Shown here: positions 18,514 to 26,573 of the stretch, in pieces
Position numbering within the stretch: position 1 is the stretch's first letter
How the letters are laid out: every line of letters starts with the position of its first letter
Source of the DNA: Paraburkholderia edwinii
Lineage (GTDB): Bacteria; Pseudomonadota; Gammaproteobacteria; Burkholderiales; Burkholderiaceae
NCBI RefSeq assembly: GCF_019428685.1
Contig: NZ_CP080095.1
Coordinates: 3,410,001-3,474,000, forward strand
DNA: 64,000 nucleotides
Direction: 5' to 3'
Notes under the pieces: generated by a model
Database searches by the model: none
Told to the model about the DNA's origin: nothing
What the model saw: the letters and a program-made list of their open reading frames with translations, nothing else
Program-made: the position numbers and the translations under genes

Positions 18514-18791
18514 CGCAGACGATACATTCGACTGACGTCGGGGTAAGCGGCCGGTAGACGCTGTTGTGCGCAGGCATGCTGTTCCGGCGGCAGGCGCTCT
18601 GGGGGCCAGCGCTCTGGTGGCCAGCGTTCCGGCCCCGGGCGCACGCGCCACCCATACCGGAACTGCGGGCGACGCAAGGCCCGGCCGCCACGCTACCGGG
18701 TATGCTTGAACCTTTTCACCGCAACCGCGCGCGAAGGTTCATGCGCCGCTGCCGTCCACCCGCCGCTATACAACTGTTCGTTCGATCCATC

Positions 18792-19478
18792 ATGACCGTC
18801 CACACGCTTCGCCTCGATCATCTCGTCGTCTCGGCCCGCACGCTCGACGAAGGCTCGCAATATGTCGCCGACGCGCTCGGCGTCGCGCCGTCCGGCGGCG
18901 GCTCGCATCCGTTGATGCGCACGAGCAACCGGCTGCTGAATCTGTGGGGCGGCGTCTATCTCGAGGTGATCGCGATCGACCCGGATGCGCCCGAACCCGC
19001 TGACGGCACCGCTCGTCCGCGCCTTTTCGCGCTCGACGATCCCGCAGTCGCAGCGCGGCTCGAAAGTGGCCCGTACCTGTCGCACTGGGTCGCGCGCGTC
19101 GAACGTCCGAAAGATCTCGCACGCTGGCAAGCGCAATACCCCGAACGGATTCCGCCGATCGTGCCGATGACGCGCGGCGATTTCACATGGGGCCTGTCGG
19201 TACCGGACGACGGCGCATTCCCCAGCTGGCAGCACGCCGGCGACGGCATCGTGCCGACGCTGATCCAGTGGGACACCGCGCTGCATCCCACTGAACGCCT
19301 GCCCGAATCGGGCATCGCATTGAAAACACTGAGCGCCATGCATCCGCAAGCCGACCTGATCGCCGCTCACCTCGACTGGCTCGGCGCCGCGCCTCTGATC
19401 AGATTGACCGCCACCGACGGCGCGCCCGCGCTCGTCGCCGAGTTCGAAACACCGGGCGGTCTGCGCACACTCAAATAA
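18792..19478 (+). CDS. glyoxalase-like (VOC) domain protein
   Basis: A 228-residue protein. The N-terminal LRLDHLVVSARTLDEG and later GGGSHPLMRTSNRLLNLWGG followed by YLEVIAIDP fit the glyoxalase-like VOC domain (PF13468-type). In that family the His of the first motif and the Glu of YLEVI are typical metal ligands. ATG at 18792 begins the first beta strand directly; the frame is open farther upstream but without family similarity. It leads a plus-strand cluster with a DMT exporter (16 bp later), aminotransferase, RidA and PhzF. The substrate is unknown. Confidence 0.85.
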   Translation: MTVHTLRLDHLVVSARTLDEGSQYVADALGVAPSGGGSHPLMRTSNRLLNLWGGVYLEVIAIDPDAPEPADGTARPRLFALDDPAVAARLESGPYLSHWVARVERPKDLARWQAQYPERIPPIVPMTRGDFTWGLSVPDDGAFPSWQHAGDGIVPTLIQWDTALHPTERLPESGIALKTLSAMHPQADLIAAHLDWLGAAPLIRLTATDGAPALVAEFETPGGLRTLK

Positions 19479-19494
19479 CGGAGAAGTTCAAGCT

Positions 19495-20403
19495 ATGAAT
19501 TCGCGCGAATCCCAAGGCATGCTGCTCGGTCTGATCGGCGTGATGGTGTTCAGCCTCACGCTGCCGATGACGCGTATCGTCGTCGCCGAATGGCACCCGC
19601 TGTTGAATGGCCTTGGCCGCGCACTCGTCGCCGCGGTACCCGCGGGCGCGTTGCTCATATGGCGTCGCGAACGCGTGCCGAACTGGGCGCAGATCAAAAG
19701 CCTGTTCGTCGTGTCGCTTGGCGTGGTGGTCGCCTTTCCGGTGTTTTCCGCGTGGTCGATGAAGTACGTGCCCGCCTCACATGGCGCGGTCGTCAACGGC
19801 TTGCAGCCGCTGTGCGTCGCGATCTACGCGGCGTGGCTGTCGCACGAGCGGCCCTCGAAGCTCTTCTGGCTGTGCGCGCTCGCGGGAAGCGCGATCGTCG
19901 TCGCATTCGCGTTTCACGCGGGCGGCGGCGCACCGCAGGCGGGCGACCTGCTGATGCTGGTCGCGGTCGGCATTGGCGCGCTCGGTTACGCGGAAGGCGC
20001 GCGCCTCGCGAAACAGATGGGCGGCTGGCAGGTGATCTGCTGGGCGCTCGTCGTGTCCGCGCCGTTTCTTGCGCTGCCGGTCGGCTGGCTCGCGTGGCAG
20101 CAGCATCTGATGCATCCGGGGCCGGTCGCGCTGAAAACGTGGCTCGCATTCGCCTACGTGGCGTTCTTTTCGCAGTTCCTCGGCTTTTTCGCGTGGTACG
20201 CGGGGCTCGCGATGGGCGGCATCGCGCGCGTCGGCCAGGTGCAGTTGCTGCAGATTTTCTTCACGATGGCGTTTTCAGCGCTGTTTTTTGGCGAAAGCGT
20301 CGCGCCTTCGACGTGGCTGTTCGCCGCCGCGGTTATCGCCACCGTGATGCTCGGCCGCCGCGCGACCGTGCAAACGGCGCCGCATGCGGTTCGCGCGAGT
20401 TAA
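19495..20403 (+). CDS. DMT superfamily (EamA) transporter
   Basis: A 302-residue protein with ten predicted membrane helices arranged as two EamA repeats. The first contains LNGLGRALVAAVPAGALLIW and the second GLAMGGIARVGQVQLLQIFF and PSTWLFAAAVIATVML. Drug/metabolite transporters of this kind export amino acids or related metabolites. Its place between the VOC and aminotransferase genes and opposite a MocR regulator suggests efflux of the pathway's amino acid or a toxic relative. Stop codons are repeated every 13 bp just after the gene. Confidence 0.9.
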   Translation: MNSRESQGMLLGLIGVMVFSLTLPMTRIVVAEWHPLLNGLGRALVAAVPAGALLIWRRERVPNWAQIKSLFVVSLGVVVAFPVFSAWSMKYVPASHGAVVNGLQPLCVAIYAAWLSHERPSKLFWLCALAGSAIVVAFAFHAGGGAPQAGDLLMLVAVGIGALGYAEGARLAKQMGGWQVICWALVVSAPFLALPVGWLAWQQHLMHPGPVALKTWLAFAYVAFFSQFLGFFAWYAGLAMGGIARVGQVQLLQIFFTMAFSALFFGESVAPSTWLFAAAVIATVMLGRRATVQTAPHAVRAS

Positions 20404-20429
20404 GCGCAACGACTAAGCGCGACTGTTGA
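20401..20429. repeat. 13-bp stop-anchored repeat giving stops in three frames
   Basis: TAAGCGCAACGAC and TAAGCGCGACTGT are adjacent 13-bp units, the first starting exactly at the transporter's stop codon. A third stop, TGA, follows at 20427-20429. Stops at 20401, 20414 and 20427 fall in three different frames. Confidence 0.8.
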
Positions 20430-20547
20430 GCACCGCACACTCCGCTTTGCGCAAGATCCCGTTGCGCGATAACGTTGACCGGCGCAACGCGATTTCCGCC
20501 ATCATTCAGGCAGTACACCGATTCACACGCAGACGAGGAGACTCAAC

Positions 20548-21765
20548 GTGGACCAAAGCGATCTGACCAAGGTAAGCGCCCGCTCGTGGCAATTGTCCGA
20601 ACGCGCACGCAAGCTCACGAGCTCCGCCATCCGCGAGATTCTCAAGGTCACCGAACGGCCCGAAGTCATTTCGTTCGCGGGCGGCTTGCCGGCGCCGTCG
20701 ACGTTCCCCGCCGAGCGGATGCGCGCGGCGTCCGACCGGATTCTGCGCGACGCGCCCGCGGCCGCGCTTCAATACAGCGCGACCGAAGGTTATCTGCCGC
20801 TGCGCGAGTGGATCGCCGCGCGTCATTCGGGACCGGGCGCACACGGCAACGTGCGGATCCGTCCGACGCAGGTGCTGATCACCACGGGCTCGCAACAGGC
20901 GCTCGATCTGCTCGGCAAAGTGCTCGTGTGCCCGCAAAGCCCGGTACTCGTCGAAACGCCGACCTATCTCGGCGCCCTGCAATCGTTCTCGCTCTACGAG
21001 CCGCGCTACGTGCAGGTGCCGACCGACGACGCCGGCCTGATTCCTTCCGCGCTCACGCCGGACCTGACCGCCGGTGCGCGCCTGCTGTATGCGCAGCCGA
21101 ATTTCCAGAACCCGACGGGCCGCCGCCTTGCTGTCGAGCGCCGGCGCGCGCTCGCCGCATTCGCGCAGCAGGCGCCGTTTCCGGTGATCGAAGACGACCC
21201 GTACGGCGCGCTCGACTACCGCGGCGAGCCTTTGCCGACGATGCTGTCGATGGCGCCCGATCATATCGTGCATCTCGGCTCGTTTTCGAAGGTGCTGGCG
21301 CCCGGCCTGCGTGTCGGCTACATCATCGCGCCTGAGGAATTGCACTTCAAACTCGTGCAGGCCAAGCAGGCCACCGATCTGCATACGCCCAGCTTCACGC
21401 AGCGCATCGTGCATGAAGTCGTGAAGGACGGCTTCCTCGATACGCACGTGCCGACCATCCGCGCGCTGTACCGCGATCAATGCGCGGCGATGCTCGCGGC
21501 GCTCGCGCGCTATATGCCCGAAGGCGTCACGTGGAACCAGCCCGAAGGCGGCATGTTCGTGTGGGTGCAAGTGCCGGCCGCGATCGATACGATGAAGCTG
21601 CTCGAAGAAGCGATCGCGCAGCATGTTGCGTTCGTGCCTGGCGCACCGTTCTTTGCGAATGAAGCACAGCACAATACGCTGCGCCTGTCGTTCGTGACCG
21701 TGCCGCCCGAGAAAATCGACGCCGGCATCGCGAAGCTCGCGGCACTCGTACGCGCGCGCATCTGA
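20548..21765 (+). CDS. PLP-dependent aminotransferase (class I/II, LysN-like)
   Basis: A 405-residue fold-type I aminotransferase starting at GTG with GAGGAG seven bases upstream. Key motifs are ISFAGGLPAPSTFP, TTGSQQALDLLGKV, YAQPNFQNPTG, FPVIEDDPYGALDY and the PLP-lysine loop GSFSKVLAPGLRVGY. Overall it resembles 2-aminoadipate and aromatic or branched-chain aminotransferases of the LysN/ARO8 group. The substrate cannot be fixed by sequence. It precedes ridA by 67 bp, which fits because RidA clears reactive enamine/imine products of PLP enzymes. Confidence 0.93.
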   Translation: MDQSDLTKVSARSWQLSERARKLTSSAIREILKVTERPEVISFAGGLPAPSTFPAERMRAASDRILRDAPAAALQYSATEGYLPLREWIAARHSGPGAHGNVRIRPTQVLITTGSQQALDLLGKVLVCPQSPVLVETPTYLGALQSFSLYEPRYVQVPTDDAGLIPSALTPDLTAGARLLYAQPNFQNPTGRRLAVERRRALAAFAQQAPFPVIEDDPYGALDYRGEPLPTMLSMAPDHIVHLGSFSKVLAPGLRVGYIIAPEELHFKLVQAKQATDLHTPSFTQRIVHEVVKDGFLDTHVPTIRALYRDQCAAMLAALARYMPEGVTWNQPEGGMFVWVQVPAAIDTMKLLEEAIAQHVAFVPGAPFFANEAQHNTLRLSFVTVPPEKIDAGIAKLAALVRARI

Positions 21766-21786
21766 TCGGCTCGCATCTGATCGGCG
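21757..21786. repeat. 15-bp duplication containing the stop codon
   Basis: CGCATCTGATCGGCT (21757-21771) is followed by CGCATCTGATCGGCG (21772-21786). The first copy contains the aminotransferase stop TGA (21763-21765); the second repeats that stop in the same frame. Confidence 0.85.
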
Positions 21787-21832
21787 CAGCAGCGCTACCA
21801 TTCAGGTTTCACATTCCCCGTAAGGACAGACC

Positions 21833-22297
21833 ATGGCTCAAGCAAACGTGTACGACAAACTGAAGGAACTCGGCATCGAACTGCCGAATGCCGGCGCCCC
21901 GGCGGCCGCCTATGTGATGGCTGCGCAAAGCGGCAACACCGTCTATCTGTCGGGCCATATCGCGAAGAAAGACGGCAAGCCGTGGGTCGGCAAGCTCGGC
22001 GACAATATCACCACCGAAGAAGGCAAAGCGGCCGCCCGCTCGATCGCGATCGACCTGCTCGCGACGCTGCACGCGCACGTCGGCGACCTGAACCGCGTCA
22101 CGCGCATCGTCAAGGTGATGAGCCTCGTCAACTCGACGCTGTCGTTTACCGAACAGCATCTCGTCACGAACGGCGCGTCGGAGTTCTTCGTCGACGTGTT
22201 TGGCGAGCGTGGCAAACATGCGCGCTCGGCATTCGGCGTCGCGCAGATTCCGCTCGGCGCGTGCGTTGAAATCGAACTGATCGCGGAAGTCGCCTAA
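21833..22297 (+). CDS. RidA family (YjgF/YER057c) deaminase-like protein
   Basis: A 154-residue protein with the Rid fold. It contains GNTVYLSGHIAKKDGKPWVG near the N-terminal third and the C-terminal RSAFGVAQIPLGACVEIELIAEV. The conserved Arg before S/A and the acidic residue of VEIELIA are the substrate-carboxylate and catalytic positions in RidA, which hydrolyses enamine/imine intermediates to 2-keto acids and ammonia. Length is slightly above the usual 125-130, matching a longer Rid subgroup. AAGGA precedes the ATG by six bases. It probably handles products of the upstream aminotransferase. Confidence 0.92.
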   Translation: MAQANVYDKLKELGIELPNAGAPAAAYVMAAQSGNTVYLSGHIAKKDGKPWVGKLGDNITTEEGKAAARSIAIDLLATLHAHVGDLNRVTRIVKVMSLVNSTLSFTEQHLVTNGASEFFVDVFGERGKHARSAFGVAQIPLGACVEIELIAEVA

Positions 22298-22418
22298 GCA
22301 TTTGCGATCGATGTCGTGAGTCTTACGCGAGGCGGCCATCCTGCCGGCCGCTCGCGACTCCATCCCGCCGCTGCTTGATCCCCCCGATCACCCCGATCAC
22401 TCTCCATCAGGAAGCACG

Positions 22419-23354
22419 ATGACCGCGCGCACTGTCCGCTTCAAGCAGGTCGATGTATTCACTTCGGTGCCGTTCAAAGGTAATCCGCTTGCCGTCGTAT
22501 TCGACGCGGACGAGCTCGATAGCGAACAGATGCAGGCCATCGCGCGCTGGACGAATCTGTCCGAAACCACGTTTCTCTGCAAACCGACGGACCCAGCCGC
22601 CGACTATCGCGTGCGCATCTTCACGACGGGCTGCGAGTTGCCGTTCGCGGGCCATCCGACGCTCGGCACCGCGCATGCGCTGCTCGAAAGCGGCTATCGG
22701 CCGAAACAGGCGGGGCGGCTCGTTCAGCAATGCGGCGTCGGTCTCGTCGAACTCGTGGCGCTCGGCGCAGCCGAACCATCGGCGGCAGCGCAAGCGTCCA
22801 CTGCATCGCATAGCGGCGGCGCCTGGGCATTTGCGGCGCCGCCCGCACGCATCACGCCGTTGCCCGATACGCAACACGCGGCGCTGTCGGCCGCCTTGCG
22901 CAGCGACGCAATCGACTTCAGCGCGGCGCCATGCGGCGTCAACAACGGCGCGCCGTGGCTCGTCGTGCGGCTCGCCTCGGCACGCGACTGCCTCGCGCTC
23001 GAACCCGATGCTCATGCGCTCGCCGAAATCGCGCACTCGGTCGGCGCGCACGGACTTGCAGCCTATGGCCCGCATCCTGATGGCGGCCCCGCGACGTTCG
23101 AAGTGCGCTGCCTGATGACGAGCGACGCATTCGGCGGTATCGGTGAAGACCCGGTGACCGGCAGCGCCAACGCCGCGCTCGCATGCTTGCTGACCACGCA
23201 ACGGCGGCGCCCGGGCGAGCGTTTTACGGTCCGTCAGGGCACGGTGCTCGGCCGCGCCGGCGACGTCGCCGTTCACTATGACGATGCGGCCGGCAAGACG
23301 TGGATCGGCGGCGCATCGGTCACAATTGTCGACGGCACGTTCAGGCTCGGCTGA
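22419..23354 (+). CDS. PhzF family isomerase/epimerase
   Basis: A 311-residue protein with the PhzF duplicated hotdog-like fold. Motifs are FKQVDVFTSVPFKGNPLAVV, WTNLSETTFLCKP (with the catalytic Glu of the SET motif), FAGHPTLGTAH and EDPVTGSANAALACLL. PhzF enzymes isomerise or epimerise amino-acid-like substrates. This copy is in a catabolic-type cluster with no other phenazine genes, so phenazine synthesis is not implied. It is the last gene of the cluster and ends just before a strong hairpin. Confidence 0.92.
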   Translation: MTARTVRFKQVDVFTSVPFKGNPLAVVFDADELDSEQMQAIARWTNLSETTFLCKPTDPAADYRVRIFTTGCELPFAGHPTLGTAHALLESGYRPKQAGRLVQQCGVGLVELVALGAAEPSAAAQASTASHSGGAWAFAAPPARITPLPDTQHAALSAALRSDAIDFSAAPCGVNNGAPWLVVRLASARDCLALEPDAHALAEIAHSVGAHGLAAYGPHPDGGPATFEVRCLMTSDAFGGIGEDPVTGSANAALACLLTTQRRRPGERFTVRQGTVLGRAGDVAVHYDDAAGKTWIGGASVTIVDGTFRLG

Positions 23355-23367
23355 CCTCACCGGCCAC

Positions 23368-23394
23368 GCGGCCGACTCGCAACGAGTCGGCCGC
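23368..23394 (+). terminator. 12-bp hairpin after phzF-like gene
   Basis: GCGGCCGACTCG (23368-23379) and CGAGTCGGCCGC (23383-23394) pair perfectly over 12 bp with a three-base loop, 13 bases after the stop. There is no T-run (the next bases are AAACATTAAATT), so termination efficiency is uncertain; it may only protect the mRNA end. Confidence 0.55.
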
Positions 23395-23987
23395 AAACAT
23401 TAAATTAAATTAAAGTACTGCCAATACAACGAATTGGCATAACTTCACGACGCGAAGCGCGTCGCTTCCTTTCCTTTCATGCAACATGCATCGCGCTTAT
23501 TGCACCGTAAAGCGGACTAGTGGAAACGGCAGTGCCTATTTGCGCAATCCCCAGGCAAGCACGTCAAAACATGCGTCGAACGGTTACGCGCGCCCTTCCC
23601 CGACCTCGCTGAAACGACCGCCCCGCGCGGCTTTCCGGGCTGCGTACCGCACCATGAAGAAAGCATCGCAACGCCATTGAAAAGCGCGCGTATACCCGAT
23701 GCGTGAACGCTTTCTTAATCCCCAGGCATTCAGTAATATCGAAACGTAACCGATGACCTCGGGCGCGGATCGACCGGATGGTTCCGCACGACGCCAGACC
23801 GCATTGCGCATCAATGTCGGTACTTCGCTTACCATGCAGCCTGGTTACATAGCGCAGTCGTCGATCGAAACACAATCACTGCCTGATGCAGTCGTACGCA
23901 GCGCAGTTCCAAGCCGCAGTTATAAGCCGCATTTACAAGCCGCATTTACAAGCCGCATTTACAAGCGATAGGGTCGCGGTCCACTCG
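23395..23987. other. intergenic region with a 13-bp tandem repeat
   Basis: About 590 bp with no gene I can support. It starts with an AT-rich run (ATTAA repeated near 23400-23415). Near the downstream gene, four 13-bp units (AAGCCGCATTTAC type) occupy 23911-23962, ending 25 bp before the ATG of the GGDEF-EAL gene, so here the array lies in a 5' leader. A plus-strand frame at 23486-23680 has no recognisable features. Confidence 0.6.
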
Positions 23988-26357
23988 ATGAATCAGCTCC
24001 ATCACTCCAGCGTACGTGAAGCCAGGCACCGGCTTGACCCGGCCGCCTCACGTCGCCGCGCGCTGCTCGCGATCCCGGCGCTCGGCGTGCTGGTGCTCGT
24101 GCTGCTGTGGACGGTCATCTTCGCGCGGCTGTCGGTGGAGAAGGAGTCCACCTATCGGGAAGCGATGGCGTCGGCCGGCATTCTGTCCGCGGCGCTCGAA
24201 CAACATACGGTGAAGGCGATTCACCAGGTCGACCAGATCACGCGCTTCGTCAAATTCGAGCTCGAAAAATCGCCGGCCCGTTTCGACCTTGCGAGTACCG
24301 TCGAGAAAGGCGTCGTGCAAAGCGAGACGCTCGTGCAGGTGTCGCTGATCGACGAGCACGGCAAGCTGATCGCCAACACCGCCGAGACGAACCCGAAGCC
24401 GATCGATCTGTCGGACCGCGAACATTTCAAGGTGCACGAGCACGAGAACGACGACCAGCTTTACATCAGCAAGCCCGTGCTCGGCCGCGTGTCCGGCCAC
24501 TGGACATTGCAGATGACGCGGCGTCTGAACCACCCCGATGGCTCGTTCGCCGGCGTGGTGGTGGTCTCCGAAGATCCGAGCTACTTCACCACCGACTTTT
24601 ACAACAACGCCGCGATCGGCCGCGATGGCGTGATTGCGGTGATCTCCGACAACGGCACCGTGCTCGCGCGCCGCACCGGCAACGACGAACGCGCGTCGGG
24701 CGTGTTCACCGCAAGCGGCACATATCCCACTTCCGAGCACGTGTCGGGCACTTACGTCGATCCGATCGATAACGTCACGCGCGTCGTGTCGTACCGGCAT
24801 ATCGACGGCTATCCGTTGGGTGTGCTCGTTGGTCTGTCGCAGGCCGAAGAATTCGCCGACTACAACCACACGCGCAACGTCTATCTGCTGATGGCGAGCT
24901 TTATCTCGCTCGCGATGCTCGGCTTCTTCGCGGTCGCCACCGGCCTGATCGGCAAGCTGCTCGGCCGCGAGCGCGAGATGACGCATCTCGTCGAATACGA
25001 TCTGCTGACCGGTTTGCGTAACCGCTATTCGACGCTGCAGATTCTTCATCACGAAGTTGCGCAGACAACGAATGTCGGGCGGCTCGCCATCCTGTTTATC
25101 GATCTCGACAACTTCAAGACCGTCAACGACACGCTCGGCCACAACGCCGGCGACATCGTTTTGCAAATGACAGCGGCGCGCCTTGCCGATGCCGTGGCCG
25201 ACGCGGGCACCTTATCGCGCATCGGCGGCGACGAGTTCGTGGTGATCGTCAAAGGCGACGATGTCGAACAGCGCGCGGTCGCGGCCGCCGAAGCGGCATC
25301 GGCAGTCTTCGCGAAGCCATTCGAAGTGCGCGGCAGTACCTTCGTGCTGCATGCGAGCATCGGCATCGCGCTCTACTCGATTGCGAACGAGAGCGAAATC
25401 GACCTGCTGAAGAAGGCCGATCTGGCGATGTACAGCGCGAAGGACGCAGGCAAGAACTGCTACCAGTTCTATTCGCCGCAGCTCTCGCACCGCGCCGACC
25501 ACCTGATGAAGTGGGAGCAGCAGCTGCGCATCGCGCTCGCCGACGGTCAGCTGTTCCTCGCGTACCAGCCGAAGATCGATCTGGCGCGCCGCTGCATCAC
25601 GGGCTTCGAAGCGCTCGTGCGCTGGAACCATCCGCAGCATGGTCTGATTCCGGCGAACGAGTTCATCCCGGTGGCCGAGTCGACGGGCCTGATCGTGCCG
25701 ATCGGCGACTTCGTCATTCAAACGGCGTGCCGCCAGCTCGCGCAATGGCAGGCGCAAGGCTATGAATCGCTGTCGCTCGCGGTCAACATCTCAGCCGTGC
25801 AATTCTGGCGCGGCGATCTGTTCGAAACGATCGCGCGCGCGATCGAAGACAGCGGCATACCCGCGCGCCGCCTCGAACTCGAGATCACCGAAACCGCGAT
25901 GATGGAATTCCCGGACCTCGTCTCCGAGAAGATCTTCGCGTTGAAGCGGCTGGGCGTGCGCATCGCGCTCGATGATTTCGGCACCGGCTATTCGTCGCTG
26001 TCGTATCTGAACCGCTTCTCGGTCGACACGCTGAAGGTGGACCGCTCGTTTGTCCAGGCGATTCCGGGCGACCGAAGTGTGTGCGTGATGGTGACCGCGA
26101 TCGTTAATCTGGCACGCTCGCTCGGGCTGACCGTCGTCGTCGAAGGCACCGAGACCGAGGAGCAGATCGCGTGGCTCGCGGCGCTCGGGCAAATCGAAGC
26201 GCAAGGCTTCCTGTTCTCGCGGCCAGTGCCGAGCGAGGGCATTCCGGCGCTGCTCGAGAAGTTCGGCGTGTGCGGCATGCGCACGCGGCAACCATCGCGC
26301 GAGCGCAGCGACGACGATACAAGCGACACACCGAGCACGAGCGGGCAGCCGGTCTGA
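23988..26357 (+). CDS. membrane GGDEF-EAL cyclic-di-GMP signalling protein
   Basis: A 789-residue protein. A first membrane helix (about residues 22-42) and a second (about 300-325) bracket a large periplasmic sensor domain of the Cache type (TAETNPKPIDLSDREHFKVH, GHWTLQMTRRLNHPDGS). The cytoplasmic half holds a GGDEF domain with DLLTGLRNRYS and an intact SRIGGDEF, then an EAL domain with FEALVRWNHPQHG, LEITETAMM and DDFGTGYSSLSYL. Both catalytic motifs look intact, so it could make and degrade cyclic-di-GMP. VVEGTETEEQ and QGFLFSRP are mild variants of the usual motifs. The start was set at the ATG that begins the cytoplasmic tail of the first helix. Confidence 0.93.
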   Translation: MNQLHHSSVREARHRLDPAASRRRALLAIPALGVLVLVLLWTVIFARLSVEKESTYREAMASAGILSAALEQHTVKAIHQVDQITRFVKFELEKSPARFDLASTVEKGVVQSETLVQVSLIDEHGKLIANTAETNPKPIDLSDREHFKVHEHENDDQLYISKPVLGRVSGHWTLQMTRRLNHPDGSFAGVVVVSEDPSYFTTDFYNNAAIGRDGVIAVISDNGTVLARRTGNDERASGVFTASGTYPTSEHVSGTYVDPIDNVTRVVSYRHIDGYPLGVLVGLSQAEEFADYNHTRNVYLLMASFISLAMLGFFAVATGLIGKLLGREREMTHLVEYDLLTGLRNRYSTLQILHHEVAQTTNVGRLAILFIDLDNFKTVNDTLGHNAGDIVLQMTAARLADAVADAGTLSRIGGDEFVVIVKGDDVEQRAVAAAEAASAVFAKPFEVRGSTFVLHASIGIALYSIANESEIDLLKKADLAMYSAKDAGKNCYQFYSPQLSHRADHLMKWEQQLRIALADGQLFLAYQPKIDLARRCITGFEALVRWNHPQHGLIPANEFIPVAESTGLIVPIGDFVIQTACRQLAQWQAQGYESLSLAVNISAVQFWRGDLFETIARAIEDSGIPARRLELEITETAMMEFPDLVSEKIFALKRLGVRIALDDFGTGYSSLSYLNRFSVDTLKVDRSFVQAIPGDRSVCVMVTAIVNLARSLGLTVVVEGTETEEQIAWLAALGQIEAQGFLFSRPVPSEGIPALLEKFGVCGMRTRQPSRERSDDDTSDTPSTSGQPV

Positions 26358-26573
26358 GAGTGTGTTGCCAACCGGTCTCCAACGCCCTGTCAGCGGCTTT
26401 CATATCGCGCTTGTCGCTCATCTTTGAATTGCCCCATGCTCCATGCGGTGTAGCCGTGCACGAATGCATTGCCGGTTTGCACGATTGACCGGCTATTGCT
26501 ATTAGTCGGACGGGAATAGGTTGCGCGCCCGAACGTTCTAAGAAGGACACGCCTGAACGCTCGAGGGCCGCTC

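Noticed and set aside
22419..23354. PhzF-like gene as evidence of phenazine biosynthesis
   Set aside because: No other phz genes are present; PhzF relatives are widespread in unrelated amino-acid pathways.
23486..23680. 64-codon open frame upstream of the GGDEF-EAL gene
   Set aside because: Low-complexity translation, no ribosome binding site and no recognisable family.
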